DNA of 64,000 nucleotides from JACKCB01 sp964452775 (GCA_964452775.1 CAYVQP010000012.1:1-64000), one strand, 5' to 3'; counted from the first letter of the stretch, positions 1-10,333 are shown. Program-made: numbers and translations. The notes: generated by a model from the sequence alone, not told the origin.

Positions 1-2435
1 TTCGGGCCAAAGTAGCCGACATCACCCGGCAAGTCGTAACTGACCCATGCGCCCTCCGGCGTGACGCGGAAGAAGCCTTGTTCTGCCGTTAACCACAGGC
101 TGCCATCGGGACCAACCGCCACCGGCTTGAGATCAAACAGGCCCGGCGCGCCCTCCAGTTCGCGGACAATCTCGCCCTGATCGTTGAGTTCTACAATACC
201 CGTCTCAAGTTCAGATATCCAAACGCTCCCCTGCGCCGTGGGCACAATGGCATCAACAAATTCAAACCCGGTCAAGATCAGGCGGCACTCCTCGCCGTCG
301 ATGAGCCATACGCCGGGATCGAAGTCGCCGATGGAGGATGGGCGGCTCGCCCAGAATCGCCCTTCGGCATCGCTACGTATCGTGAGAAAAGAACTAGTGC
401 CGGCGCAAGCGCGCGCTGCTTCATCACGATTCCATGCGCTGCCGTCATAGAGCCAGAGACCCTCCATGTCAGGATAATTGCCTCCGTCCGCCCAGGGCGT
501 GCCGTCCGGCAGGAAGCCAAGATTGAAGAAGAAGCCCTCGAGCGGTCGCTCCCAGGTCGCGCCGTCGAAGTAATAGAAGCCGTCAAAGAAGCTGATCAGC
601 ACCTCCTCGCCATGCGCGCCGACGGCATCAGGCGACCCGCCTTCCGGCCTGTTCTCCGGCAGGGAGTGGGTGGACCACGCGTCTGCAGCGACATCATAGA
701 CATGCAGCTCTGCGTCTGAAAATACCCAGACCCGCCCCTGGTCGTCTATGCTCATCACCTCGATCGCACCCAGCGGAGAATTGGTGGCATCGAAGCGCTG
801 CCATTCGCCCTCCACCGCCTCGAGCGCGTCGAGCGGGTTCGGGGTCGGCGTAGGGGGTGCGCTGGCGACGGCGAAGATCTGCGGCTCCAGCGTGTAAATC
901 AGGCTCCGGCCCGGCTCGCCCTCGCGCAGGATGAGCAGCGCCCCGGCATCGTCCGCGCCGGCATAGTGCAGCACGACGGCGGTCCGGCCCGTCACCAGCG
1001 CCGCGCTATCCAATGCCCAGCCGGCTGCCGGCATTGCCTCAGCGTAGTAGGCGAGCAGCTCGGCGGTCGACATGGACGTCTCGTAAACGCCGAAATCGGC
1101 AGCGTTCATGTTGAGATCTAAAGTGTCCAGCACGTCAAACAATGCTTCCTGCTCGTTGATCACCAGCTCGCGCGGTGCAAATGGGTAGGGGTTTTCATCA
1201 ATGTCTGAAGCCTCTACCTCGAGTACCGTGTCAAGGCGATCCGGGTCTGTGGGTTCGGCGTCGGGCGGCAGGGGCAGGGGCTGGTTCGCTTCCGCCTCGG
1301 CCTCATCGCTCGCCGCGAAGGTGAGTTCGACATCACCCGCATCCGGCTCCGGCAGGGGCGCGGCGTCTGCCGGCAGCACCTCGCTCCAGACGAAGAACTC
1401 CTGCGCCGGCTCGTGCTCGACGAACGAATTGAAGAAGCGATCGCCGGTGTGCTCGCCAGTAATCACGATGCGCTGCAACGATTCGTCCTCCGCGGACACC
1501 CATACGTGCAGCTCGGCATGCTGTAGGAAGGTGTAAACGCTTTCATAATGCACGAGATAGGCGAAGGCGGGATAAATCTGCCCGTCGCCGAAATCGGCGT
1601 CGCCCGGCACCCAACAGTAGTGAATGACCTCCTGCCCGCCGATGGTCTCGTCCAGCGCCATCAGCGGCACCGCCGAGCGCACGCCCGGCGACAGGCTGCC
1701 TGCCCCGGAAGCCATCAGGCCCACGTTCAACGGGGCTAACGCATAGTAGCCTGCGCCCATCGTGGGGGCGAGGGCGGGCGAGAATTGGGTCCAGCCGGCG
1801 CTATCCTCCCGCAGCCAGACACCGTCCTCGCCGGAGACGAACTCGCGCACGCGCCCGCTTTCGAGATCAGTTACCAAATAGTGGTTGGTGGAGAAGAAGC
1901 CGCTGACAGTGGGCGAATAGTAGGCGGTCGGGTCCAGCGGGATGCCGGCATGTTGGCCGCGGATGTCCAGGGCCAGCTGGCCCTCGGCAAAGCCGGCGTC
2001 GTCGTGATAGGCGTACACCGTGCGATAGGCGTGCGCCTCCGCTCCCACGAGCGGTTCCAGCCCGGTGAAGATGACTTCATCCGGCGGTAAGAACCCCTCG
2101 CCGCTCTCCTCTAACTCCGCGATCTCTTCCTCCGACAGCGCCGACACGTCCGGGAACTGCCCATCCGGCTCGCAGGGGGCGAAATCGAAGGCGGGGTCAA
2201 TGTCGGTGTACCAGCTACCTGCTGCCGGGGTCGCCTCTGCCGGCGCGGATGGCGCCGTCTCCGCAGGAGCAGGCTCATCCGTGCTCGTCGGGACATTGGT
2301 CGCCGTCGCTTCGGCGGCAACCGAGCGTGTCGCGACAGCGGTGGGCTCCGGCGTGTCCGGTTCGCCGGAGCAGGCCGCCAGCAGCGCAAGAAACGCCAGG
2401 ATGATCAGGAGTGAAAGTTGCCGCAACTTAACCAT
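1..2435 (-). CDS. Beta-propeller-like lipoprotein, 3' end outside window
   Basis: The reading frame stays open from the ATG at 2435 to the window edge (about 811 residues). Translation begins MVKLRQLSLLIILAFLALLA followed by ACSG, a lipoprotein signal with lipobox LAAC, so the product should be lipid-anchored outside the cell membrane. GGAGGA lies about 9 nt before the ATG and fixes the start. After a T/A/P/E-rich linker comes a globular part, then a stretch with the pattern S-M-x5-Y-Y-x3-MP-x2-GW around residues 450-475, then PTPTPNP, then repeated short motifs (e.g. SIDDQGRVWVFSD, GPDGSLWLTAEQG) typical of two-component-regulator-type or streptogramin-lyase-type beta-propeller blades. Family function is unknown; a sensory or binding role in the envelope is inferred. 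It probably shares a transcript with the upstream TPR gene: once the artefactual gap is merged they are less than 100 bp apart. Confidence 0.8.
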   Translation of the reverse strand, partial: MVKLRQLSLLIILAFLALLAACSGEPDTPEPTAVATRSVAAEATATNVPTSTDEPAPAETAPSAPAEATPAAGSWYTDIDPAFDFAPCEPDGQFPDVSALSEEEIAELEESGEGFLPPDEVIFTGLEPLVGAEAHAYRTVYAYHDDAGFAEGQLALDIRGQHAGIPLDPTAYYSPTVSGFFSTNHYLVTDLESGRVREFVSGEDGVWLREDSAGWTQFSPALAPTMGAGYYALAPLNVGLMASGAGSLSPGVRSAVPLMALDETIGGQEVIHYCWVPGDADFGDGQIYPAFAYLVHYESVYTFLQHAELHVWVSAEDESLQRIVITGEHTGDRFFNSFVEHEPAQEFFVWSEVLPADAAPLPEPDAGDVELTFAASDEAEAEANQPLPLPPDAEPTDPDRLDTVLEVEASDIDENPYPFAPRELVINEQEALFDVLDTLDLNMNAADFGVYETSMSTAELLAYYAEAMPAAGWALDSAALVTGRTAVVLHYAGADDAGALLILREGEPGRSLIYTLEPQIFAVASAPPTPTPNPLDALEAVEGEWQRFDATNSPLGAIEVMSIDDQGRVWVFSDAELHVYDVAADAWSTHSLPENRPEGGSPDAVGAHGEEVLISFFDGFYYFDGATWERPLEGFFFNLGFLPDGTPWADGGNYPDMEGLWLYDGSAWNRDEAARACAGTSSFLTIRSDAEGRFWASRPSSIGDFDPGVWLIDGEECRLILTGFEFVDAIVPTAQGSVWISELETGIVELNDQGEIVRELEGAPGLFDLKPVAVGPDGSLWLTAEQGFFRVTPEGAWVSYDLPGDVGYFGP

Positions 2436-2515
2436 GGTTGAGTCCTCCGCGAACGCCATGTGATCGGGCGCTAATTGATTGACGAGGCAATGAGATGCCG
2501 GCAGCGCTCTCTGCA

Positions 2516-2615
2516 NNNNNNNNNNNNNNNNNNNNNNNNNNNNNNNNNNNNNNNNNNNNNNNNNNNNNNNNNNNNNNNNNNNNNNNNNNNNNNNNNNNNN
2601 NNNNNNNNNNNNNNN
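2516..2615. other. 100-N assembly gap, probably artefactual
   Basis: Exactly 100 Ns. The 55 bases on the left (2461-2515) are identical to the 55 bases on the right (2616-2670). This is what a scaffolder leaves when two contigs overlap by a k-mer length and are not merged. The true sequence probably has a single copy of the 55 bases and no gap, and no gene is lost here. Confidence 0.9.
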
Positions 2616-2675
2616 TGATCGGGCGCTAATTGATTGACGAGGCAATGAGATGCCGGCAGCGCTCTCTGCACTGCC

Positions 2676-5021
2676 CTAGTCGTAGTCCAGCTCGATCCGG
2701 GTGCCGGCGCCGGTGTCCTGCAGGGTAACCCAGGCAGTCTCGCCTCCGCGCACGAAGACCAGCCCCACCAGAGTGAGCTTGAAGCTGAAACCGCCGCCGG
2801 AGGTGTCAATGGTGAGGCCGGTGGCGGTGGAGGCCAGCGACCAGCCGAACACCGGCATTTGGCTCTCATACCACGACCACACGTCGTCCATGCTCGCGTT
2901 AACGGTGGCGATCATCTCGCCGGTACCCTCGTTCTGGCTCACCGTCTGGTAGCCGGGATAGAGGGGGATGCCCTTCCACTGATCGTAGTTGGGCAGGTTG
3001 CTCGCGTACAACAGCGCCTCCGCTTCGGCGAGCGCCTCATCCTCCAGCCCCAGCTCGATGGCGGCGTTCAAGTCCTCTCTGCCGGCGTTGCGGTCGCCCA
3101 TCGCCATACGCAATTTGCCCCGTGCCAGTAGCGCCTGCGCGTTTTCCGGCTCCCGCCCGATCACGGTATCCAGGTCGGCCAGGGCAGCCTCGTTGTTGTC
3201 CTGCTCCATGTAGACCAGCGCCCGCTCGTAATAGGCGCCGGTGAATGAATCGTCCGCGGCGATGGCCCCGCTGTAGGACTCGACCGCGACGTCCAGGTCG
3301 CCTAGGGCGTAAGCTTGCTCGGCGCTGCGGATGTAGATGTCGGGTCCGGCCTCGCCCAGCGCGATGACGCTGTTGTAATCGGCCAGCGCCGCCTCCGCAT
3401 CGCCGGACAGCGCGTAAAGGTCCGCCCGCTCAAGGTACGCCTCCGCCAGCGACTCGTCCAGCGCGATGGCCTCGGTGAAGCTTTCTATCGCGCCCGCCCT
3501 GGCGCCGTAGCCGACTTGTGCCCGACCCAGCGCCAGATAGGTCGCCACATCCTCCTGCCCCAAGGCGATCGCCCGGCTGAGATCCGCCGCCGCCGGCGTG
3601 TACGATCCGACACTTAGATAGAGGTTGCCGCGCGCCAATAGCAGCTCGCCGTCCTCCGGCCTCTGTGCAAGGGCCAGGCTCAGGTCGCTGATGGCCGATT
3701 CCGGATAACCGGCGTCCGTTTTTACCTTGCCCCGTTGCGCGTATAGCTCGGCGTCATCCGGGTGCGCTTCCACGAGCAGATCGAGATCGCCGATCGCGTC
3801 GACGTAACGACCCTGCTGATAGTAGAGCGCGGCCCGCCGGCGCAGGGCCTCCTCGTTGCCCGGCTCGATGTCGAGCGCGCTTGTCAGGTCCGCCAGCGCC
3901 TCCTCCGGTTGCCCCAGCATCTCGTGGGCAACTGCGCGGCCGAACAGCGCCGCTACGTTGTCCGGCTGCAGGTCGAGAAGCGCGCTGTAGTCCGCCTCCG
4001 CCAGCTCCCACGCCTCGGCTTGCGCGTACTGGTCCGCCCGCAGCGCGAGGGCATCCGCGTGGGCCGGGTCGAGGGTGAGCGCCGTGGACAGGTCGGCGCC
4101 GGCGGCGTCCGGGTCGCCTAGCGCCAGGTGGGCCTGCGCTCGTCGGTAGAAGGGGGTCGCCGCAGCGGGGTTCAGATCGGCGGCGAGGGTGAGATCGGCG
4201 AGCGCACCGGCGGCGTCCCCCGACGCCAATTTACCCTCGCCGGCGGCGGCAAAGGCGGCGGCAGCAGCCTCCCGCGCCTCAGCCGGCACGCTCGCCGGGT
4301 CGTCATCAAGGGCCAGCCCTTCCTGGAAGTGCGCCAGCGCCTGCCCCGGCTCTCCCTGCTGCGCGAAGGCCAATCCCAGCAGGTGGTGCGCCTCGACCAA
4401 TGCCGGGTCCAGCGCCAGCGCGCGTTGGAAGTCCCCTTGAGCGCCCGGCCACTCCGCCCCCGCCATGCGCTCCCGTCCCCGGTGCAGATAACTTCCGGCG
4501 TGGGCCGCGTCCACCGCGTATTCCGCGTCAATCACGGACAGTTCGTCCAGCGCCGCCGCTGCCGCGTCCGGCTCCCCCTGTGCGGCCTTGACCTCCGCCA
4601 ACAGATAGAGCGCGTCCGCCAGCCCGCCGTCGATCGCCACGGCCCGCGCCGCGTCGGCCTCGGCTGCATCCAGCCGGCTCCCGGCGAAATGCGCCCGGCC
4701 ACGCGTCAGGTAGATCGCCGCCAATGCGGGATCGACGGCATACGCGCCGTCAATCTCGAGCAGCTGGTCCAGGTCCGCCGCCGCCGCCTCTCTGTCGCCG
4801 GCGGCGAAATAGGCCCGCGCCCGCTGGTGATAGGCGTCCGCGAATGTGGGGTCGAGCGCAATGGCCTCGGTCAGCGAGGCGATAGCGCCTTCGCCGTCGC
4901 CCTTTGCCATGGCGGTGGCGCTCTCCGCAGTCAGGCCGGCGGCGTCCTGGGCGCAGGCGACCGCTATCGTCAGAAGCAGCAGTAACAGTGCGAACAATAG
5001 GATCTTGCGGCCTGCGGTCAT
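2676..5021 (-). CDS. TPR-repeat lipoprotein/secreted protein
   Basis: 781 residues. The N-terminus (MTAGRKILLFALLLLLLTI then AVACAQ) is a signal peptide ending in a lipobox-like AVAC. Nearly all the rest (about residues 30-650) is consecutive 34-residue TPR units with the usual pattern (e.g. AYYERALVYMEQDNNEAALADLD), at least fifteen, expected to form a solenoid for protein-protein contact. The last 120 residues are a separate domain with the pattern S-M-x5-WYE-x2-MP-x2-GW, shared with the neighbouring lipoprotein. Start: ATG at 5021 preceded by AGGAGG. Partner and pathway are unknown. It is the first gene of a probable two-gene minus-strand unit; its upstream region is 5022-5361. Confidence 0.85.
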   Translation of the reverse strand: MTAGRKILLFALLLLLLTIAVACAQDAAGLTAESATAMAKGDGEGAIASLTEAIALDPTFADAYHQRARAYFAAGDREAAAADLDQLLEIDGAYAVDPALAAIYLTRGRAHFAGSRLDAAEADAARAVAIDGGLADALYLLAEVKAAQGEPDAAAAALDELSVIDAEYAVDAAHAGSYLHRGRERMAGAEWPGAQGDFQRALALDPALVEAHHLLGLAFAQQGEPGQALAHFQEGLALDDDPASVPAEAREAAAAAFAAAGEGKLASGDAAGALADLTLAADLNPAAATPFYRRAQAHLALGDPDAAGADLSTALTLDPAHADALALRADQYAQAEAWELAEADYSALLDLQPDNVAALFGRAVAHEMLGQPEEALADLTSALDIEPGNEEALRRRAALYYQQGRYVDAIGDLDLLVEAHPDDAELYAQRGKVKTDAGYPESAISDLSLALAQRPEDGELLLARGNLYLSVGSYTPAAADLSRAIALGQEDVATYLALGRAQVGYGARAGAIESFTEAIALDESLAEAYLERADLYALSGDAEAALADYNSVIALGEAGPDIYIRSAEQAYALGDLDVAVESYSGAIAADDSFTGAYYERALVYMEQDNNEAALADLDTVIGREPENAQALLARGKLRMAMGDRNAGREDLNAAIELGLEDEALAEAEALLYASNLPNYDQWKGIPLYPGYQTVSQNEGTGEMIATVNASMDDVWSWYESQMPVFGWSLASTATGLTIDTSGGGFSFKLTLVGLVFVRGGETAWVTLQDTGAGTRIELDYD

Positions 5022-5361
5022 TTCTTGCCTCCTCCTAACGAATCGCTGAGCGGGAAGTGCGTTGACCGGCGGAGAATGGTCGTGCGCTGTGTCGTCGGGT
5101 CACAGGTAAGACATCTACACACAGTCTACGGAAGTTTGGCCGTCAATCCCATAGACAGGCAGGGCAATCGCATAGACGTTTGTCGTGTATCGCCCGGCGC
5201 AAGCTCAGCAAGCGGGAATTAGCGCGCGCGGCCGGCAGGTGCCGGACGTTCTGGAATAAGGCTATGAAACCAGCGGGATTCTGCAAACCATTGACTGGGA
5301 GACCGCCAACAAACGGGGGCTAGAAAATCCGGGTCTACTGCATTAGTGATGATAATCCGCA
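5022..5361. other. Intergenic stretch, upstream of TPR gene
   Basis: 340 bp without a convincing gene. It must hold the promoter of the TPR gene on the minus strand, but no clear -35/-10 pair is visible. It contains AAACGGGGGCTAGA at 5311-5324, repeated exactly at 6528-6541 on the other side of the truncated integrase and the DUF4160/DUF2442 pair. Confidence 0.5.
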
Positions 5362-5863
5362 TCACTCGCCGGCAAGCACTCGCCGCTTATGCGGCACATG
5401 CAACAGCCTGGCAGCCCGTTGCTTTGCCGCCTCCCCACGGCGGTCGTAGCGAGCGGTCGTGTTGACATTCGCGTGTCCGGCCATCTTCTGCACCGTCACA
5501 ATGTCCGCCCCCCGGTCCAACAACTCGCCCACAAAGGTGCGCCGGAAGTCATGCGGCGACAACGCGGCAACCCCGGCCGCTGACGCCCGGGTCTGCAGCA
5601 TCTTGTATATTGCCTGGGTGGTCAGCCGGCCGCCCTGATTGCGATTGCCCACACCCCGGAATAGCGGGCCGGGCGCATCCCCGCGCGCTGCCAGCCAGTC
5701 GTCGAGCGCCTCAGCCGCGCCGTCGTCTACGTAGGCTGTGCGCTCCTTGTTGCGCTTGCCGCGCAAGATCAGCCCGCCCACAGCCGGGTCGTAGTCGGCC
5801 ATGTTCAGTTCCACCAGCTCCGCCCGGCGCATGCCCGTGGCATAGAGCAAGGAGATTATCGCC
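5362..5863 (-). pseudogene. 5'-truncated tyrosine recombinase (C-terminal catalytic part)
   Basis: The 162-residue open frame 5850-5362 is almost identical to the C-terminal half of the intact recombinase at 11913-12866. Homology runs to about 5863 and then stops abruptly, so the whole core-binding N-terminal domain is missing. All catalytic positions of the family survive in the fragment: Arg in ATGMRRAELVEL, HxxR in HDFRR, His in GHANVNTT and Tyr in ARYDRRG. The C-terminus differs slightly from the intact copy (an added VLAGE). Without the DNA-core-binding domain it is unlikely to be functional. It lies in the same orientation as the intact copy about 6 kb away, so the two form long direct repeats. 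Confidence 0.85.
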
Positions 5864-5984
5864 TGTCCTGGCTACCTAACTTATCCACTCGTTCAAAGTT
5901 GAAGTAGATCTGGTGTTAGCCGTCGATGCTAGAGAGGAGATTCATTTTCTGCTATACTGCTCTCAACATTTCTGAAGTCAAAGT

Positions 5985-6251
5985 TTGTTGATAAGGCAAA
6001 CATTGCCCACAGCGTTGCGGACTGGTCCATATAGAATCTACTTCTACTCGTACGATTGCGCAGAACCGAGGCACATGCACATTGACCGAGAATTGAAGAG
6101 CGCAAAATTCTGGCTAGATCCAGACATCCTGCTCGAAGACAATCATGGGTTTCGTCGCAACGAGTTGCGCGACATTGAGCGCGTTCTGCGCACGAATTTG
6201 GAGACACTTAGACATGAATGGGACAGTTTTTGCGGCGCCAGTGCTGGCTAG
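5985..6251 (+). CDS. DUF4160 protein
   Basis: 88 residues matching the DUF4160 pattern: (L)PTALRTGPYRIYFYS, then CAEPRHMHIDRE, SAKFWLDP and a C-terminal helix beginning RRNELRDIERVL. Family members usually start at the equivalent of PTxLRxGPYR, so a TTG at 6003 is an alternative start to the ATG at 5985. DUF4160 genes are typically paired with a DUF2442 gene, as here: the next gene begins inside its 3' end. Such pairs resemble toxin-antitoxin loci in size and layout but no activity can be read from the sequence. The location between a broken integrase and an IS element fits mobile accessory DNA. Confidence 0.75.
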   Translation: MLIRQTLPTALRTGPYRIYFYSYDCAEPRHMHIDRELKSAKFWLDPDILLEDNHGFRRNELRDIERVLRTNLETLRHEWDSFCGASAG

Positions 6252-6540
6252 CGTTCTGGATGTTCATATTACTGACGATACGTTGACCGTTGACCTTGCC
6301 GATGGTCGCTCAATTTCAGTTCCGATTGGCTGGTACCCGCGACTTGCTCAGGCAACGGTTGCGGAACGCACCAATTATGAGATTAGCAATGCGGGCTACG
6401 GCATACATTGGCCGGAACTTGATGAGGATCTCGGCGTTGAAGGCCTATTGATGGGCAAGAAGTCAATGGAGAGCAGAGCATCATTCGATCGCTGGCTGCA
6501 AGATCGCACCGCAGCGAGACCAGGGCAAAACGGGGGCTAG
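6214..6540 (+). CDS. DUF2442 protein
   Basis: About 108 residues from the ATG at 6214 (MNGTVFAAPVLASVLDVHI). The body shows the DUF2442 pattern: DVHITDDTLTVDLADGRSISVPI, W-x-PRL, then EISNAGYGIHWPELDEDLGVEGLL. The start at 6214 lies 38 nt inside the DUF4160 gene, indicating translational coupling; an in-frame upstream ATG at 6145 would add 23 residues that do not match the family. Function unknown; DUF2442 proteins may bind DNA or the DUF4160 partner. The last codons contain the 14-bp sequence AAACGGGGGCTAGA also found at 5311. Confidence 0.75.
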   Translation: MNGTVFAAPVLASVLDVHITDDTLTVDLADGRSISVPIGWYPRLAQATVAERTNYEISNAGYGIHWPELDEDLGVEGLLMGKKSMESRASFDRWLQDRTAARPGQNGG

Positions 6541-6575
6541 ACGGCCAGTGGTAGCTCGCTGATCGATGCCGACGC

Positions 6576-7417
6576 GGTTCTGTTGCAAAGAATTTTGGGG
6601 TCGGGTAACCTGGGCTGCTTCATCTTGATACTTGAAGGGCAACTGCATGGAGAACCCATTCAAATGGCGGCATTATCAGTCTGAGATCATCTTGCTTTGT
6701 GTTCGTTGGTACCTGCGTTACGCGCTCAGCTACTGAGATTTAGAGGAGATGATGACCGAGCGCGGCCTGTCGGTTGTCCACACAACCATTTACCGCTGGG
6801 TTCAGGCGTATGCCCCAGAAATAGACAAACGTTGCCGGCCTCATTTGAAGCAAACCAATGACTCCTGACGCGTCGACGAGACCTATATCAAAGTCAGGGG
6901 CAAGTGGATGTATCTGTATCGCGCCGTCGATTCGACCGGTCAGACGCTCGATTTCCTCCTGAACCAGACTCGCAGCACTCGAGCAGCCAAGCGCTTCTTC
7001 CGCGAAGTCTTGGGCAGACCACATATCACTGCCCCACGAGTAATCAATGTCGACAAGAATCCCAGCTACATTGGCGCCATTGATGATTTGAAGCGAGAGA
7101 AGCTGCTACCGGAAAAATGTAAACGCCGGCCCAGCCAGTACATGAATAACATGGTAGAGCAGGAACACCGCTTCATTAAGCGAAGGGGCAAGCCAGGCCT
7201 GGGGTTCTTCTCTTACCCGACAGCCTGGCGAACAATTCGAGGATATGAAACGATCAACATGATCAGGAAGGGACAGGTTGAGGGAGCAGACAAGGGAAAC
7301 ATCAGCGCACAGAATCAGTTCATCGCAGGACTGTTTGGACTAGCGATCTAAGCTGCAACTACATCCGCGACCCTCTGCGCCTGCCTGCTCTCGCGCTGGA
7401 TTTTTCGCAACAGAACC
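6576..7417 (+). mobile_element. IS6-family insertion sequence (degenerate)
   Basis: About 842 bp bounded by GGTTCTGTTGCAAAG at the left and the inverted CGCAACAGAACC at the right, the sequence typical of IS6-family ends, enclosing a single IS6-type transposase gene that fills the element. No 8-bp target duplication is visible in the flanks (GCCGACGC versus CTCGAGAT), so either the flanks have changed or the element arrived by recombination. The transposase carries two nonsense codons, so the copy cannot move by itself. Confidence 0.85.
6647..7351 (+). pseudogene. IS6-family transposase with two nonsense codons
   Basis: Reading from the ATG at 6647 gives ENPFKWRHYQSEIILLCVRW..., the standard IS6 transposase start. 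In-frame TGA codons stand at 6734-6736, where the family has Arg (SYRDLEEMM), and at 6866-6868, where it has Trp (NDSWRVDETYIKV). Both fit single-base changes (CGA to TGA, TGG to TGA). The helix-turn-helix and the DDE catalytic residues (Asp in RVDETYIKV, Asp in NVDKNPSY, Glu in MVEQEHRFIKRR) are otherwise preserved, and no frameshift is seen. It is inactive unless TGA is read through. Confidence 0.9.
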
Positions 7418-7516
7418 CTCGAGATGCTGCTGGATTTGCACAGTCGGCCTGTCTCGACCGGGGGACTCTGCAATTTTGGAACTCGAGGTGCGGGCAACGT
7501 TGAGAGGCGAGATTTG

Positions 7517-10285
7517 ATGCTCACTTTTCTGTTTACCGATCTGGAAAACAGTACCCCGCTCTGGGAGAGCTTCCCGGCGGCGATGCAACAGGCGTCCGCC
7601 CGGCATGATGCGTTGCTGCGCGCGGCCATCGTGGCGCACAATGGGCGGGTGATTAAGAGCACCGGCGACGGCTTCCACGCCGTCTTTGCCTCCCCGGCTG
7701 ACGGCGTCATGGGCGCGCTGGCCGGGCAACTGGCGCTGCTGGCCGAAAGCTGGCCGGCCGAAACCGGCCCGTTGCTCGTGCGTATGGGGCTGCACACCGG
7801 CGAGAGCCGCGAACGAGACGGCGACTATTTTGGCCTGGCGGTGAACCGGGCCGCCCGTATCATGGACTGCGGGCATGGCGGCCAGGTGCTGCTTTCCGCG
7901 GCGACGGCGGCGCTGATCAGGCCGGCGCTGCCGGCGGAACTCACGCTGCTGGATTTGGGCGACCACCGGCTACGGGGCCTGGGGCTGCCGGAGCGCATCT
8001 GGCAACTCTGCTATCCAGGACTGCCGGCCGAATTCCCGCCGCTGCGCGCGCTTTCCGCCTACCGGCACAACCTGCCCAGCCAGTTGTCGAGCTTCGTAGG
8101 CCGGGAGCAGGAGTTGGCCGACATCCGGCGACTGCTGGGCGAGACCCGGCTGCTCACCTTGTTGGGGCCGGGCGGCACCGGCAAGACGCGCCTGATGCTG
8201 GAGAGCGCCGAGAGCGTGCTGGGCGACTACGAGCACGGTGTCTGGCTGGTCGAACTGGCTCCGCTCACCGACCCGGAGCGGGTAGCCGAACGGGTGGCGG
8301 CGGCCCTGAACGCGCAAGAGCAAGCCGGCCGGCCCATGCGCGATGCGCTGGTCGACTACCTGCGCCGCAAACAGTTGCTGCTGTTGCTGGACAACGTCGA
8401 GCACCTGGTGCGCGAGTGCGCAGAGCTGGCTGCCTATCTGCTCTCCCGCTGCCCAGACTTGAAAATGATGGTCACTGGCCGGGAAGCGCTGTTCATCGCC
8501 GGCGAAGTGACCCTGCAAGTGCCTTCCCTGTCGCTGCCAGGCAGCGGCGGCGGGCTGGCAGCGATAGCGGCCTGCGAGAGCGTGCAACTGTTCCTGGCCC
8601 GCGCCCAGGAGATCCGGCCCGATTTCGAGTTGGGGGCCGAAAATGCGCCGCTGGTAGCCGAGATTGTGCGCCGGCTGGACGGTATCCCGCTGGCGCTGGA
8701 ACTGGCTACTGCCCGGCTGCGCATGCTGACCGTCGACCAGATCGCCCAGCGGCTCAGCGACCGCTTCCGGCTGCTGACCGGCGGCCGGCGCACCGTCTTG
8801 CCCCGCCAACAGACCTTGCAAGCGCTGATCGACTGGAGCTGGAACCTGCTGGACGACAACGAGCGGCAACTGATGATGCGCCTCTCGGTCTTTGCCGGCG
8901 GCTGGACGCTGGCCGGCGCGCAAGCCATCTGCGGCGACGTGCTGCTGGACGAGTACGCCGTCTTCGACCTGCTGGAACAGTTGGTGAACAAGTCCCTGGT
9001 CGTGGTCAGTTACCCGGTGACCGACAGTCACCCGGCTTCCGGCGAGGCGCGCTATGGCATGTTGGAGAGCATCCATGAATATAACCGTGACCGGCTGTTT
9101 GCCGCCGGCGATGGCGAGCGCTGGCGCGACCGGCACGCGGACTACTACGCCGGCTTTGCCGTAGACGCCGGGCCGCATCTGCTTCAAGCGGACATGTTGC
9201 TCTGGGTGCAACGGATCACGGCCGAGTTGGACAATTTGCGGGCGGTGCTGGCCTGGACCCTGGAGGAGCGCCCCGATGTGGCGTTGCGCATCGCCAGCAG
9301 CCTGATCTACTCCGAGGTGCACTGGTTGCATCCTAGCGAGGCCGTAGCCTGGTTGCGGCCGGCCATCGAACGAGCGCGGGGCCAACTGGGAGCCGAGCCG
9401 CCGGTGGTCAACATGCACGACTACATCAGCGCGCTGGTCGGGCTGGTGTCGACGCTCTCCTGGATTGGCCGGCGGCCGGCTGTACTGCCGTTGATTGACG
9501 AAGCGATTGCCCTGGCCCGGCAACATGGCGAAGAGCGGCTGTTGGCGGCGGCGATCATGAACAAACACGGCGGCCTGGGACGGATACTCACCGGCGAAAG
9601 CAAGCAAGAGGTGCAGGAGGCGATCACCATCGCGCGCCGGAATAATTTTCAGAACGAGCTGTTCCTGCTGTTGAGCACCTATGCGGCGTCGCACCTGGCG
9701 CAGGGCCGGATTGAAGAGGCCGCAACGCTTATTCAGGAAGCGATGGAGCTGGTGCGCCGGATTGACAACCCCATTTCCAGCGCGATGATCCATTACGGCC
9801 AGGGCTTTCTGGCCCAGATGCGGGGCGATTGGGCGGCGGCGCGGGAGCATGGCCTGGTTATGCTGGCAAATTATGAAGCGCTGAACGCGCCGCGCAGTAT
9901 CGCCACCGGGCGCAGTTTCCTGGCCCACAATGCGCGCTATGCCGGCGAACTCGACGAGGCGGAAGGCTACTACCGGCAGACCATCCTGAACTAGCAGGAA
10001 TTGGGCCACCAGGCGGCCGTGGCCCACCAGCTAGAGTGCTTCGCCTATATCGCCATCGCCCGCGACCGGCCCGCGCACGCTGCCCGCCTGTTGGGCGCAG
10101 CCGGGCAGGCACGGGAGGCGCTACACCGGCCTATCGAAGCGCCCAACGAAGTCGCCGAATTGGAGCAAGCGCTGGCCCAACTCGCCGGCGCGCTGGGCGA
10201 GGCAGAGCGGGAGCGGCTGTTGGCGGAAGGTCGCCGGCTGAGTTTGGATGAGGCGGTGCTAGTGGCGTTGGGGGAGGTGAGGTAG
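7517..10285 (+). pseudogene. Adenylate cyclase / NB-ARC / TPR regulator split by an in-frame stop
   Basis: From ATG 7517 the frame gives a class III nucleotidyl cyclase domain (LFTDLENSTPLWE with the first metal Asp, GDGFHAVF with the second, MGLHTGE, FGLAVNRAARI; residues 1-170). An NB-ARC/STAND NTPase follows (Walker A GPGGTGKT, Walker B LLLLLDNVEHL, GIPLALELA, then a winged-helix region), then TPR-like repeats. A TAG at 9992-9994 ends the protein at residue 825, but the same frame continues with coherent coding (ELGHQAAVAHQLECFAYIA...) to a stop at 10285. So the gene is either recently broken near its end or makes a slightly shortened product keeping the cyclase and NTPase. Such proteins are signal-transduction regulators common in Chloroflexota and Actinobacteria. 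The ORF extends upstream into the IS end (7424), but 7517 is the family-like start. Confidence 0.8.
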
Positions 10286-10333
10286 AGAGTTGCCTCCGTC
10301 TTACCTGCTATTGACCTTGCGACCCGACCGCAA

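Noticed and set aside
4128..4985. 285-residue plus-strand frame
   Set aside because: Antisense to the TPR repeats; Arg-rich translation typical of a shadow frame.
7970..10027. 685-residue open frame on the minus strand
   Set aside because: Antisense shadow of the GC-rich cyclase/NB-ARC gene, whose motifs are clear on the plus strand.
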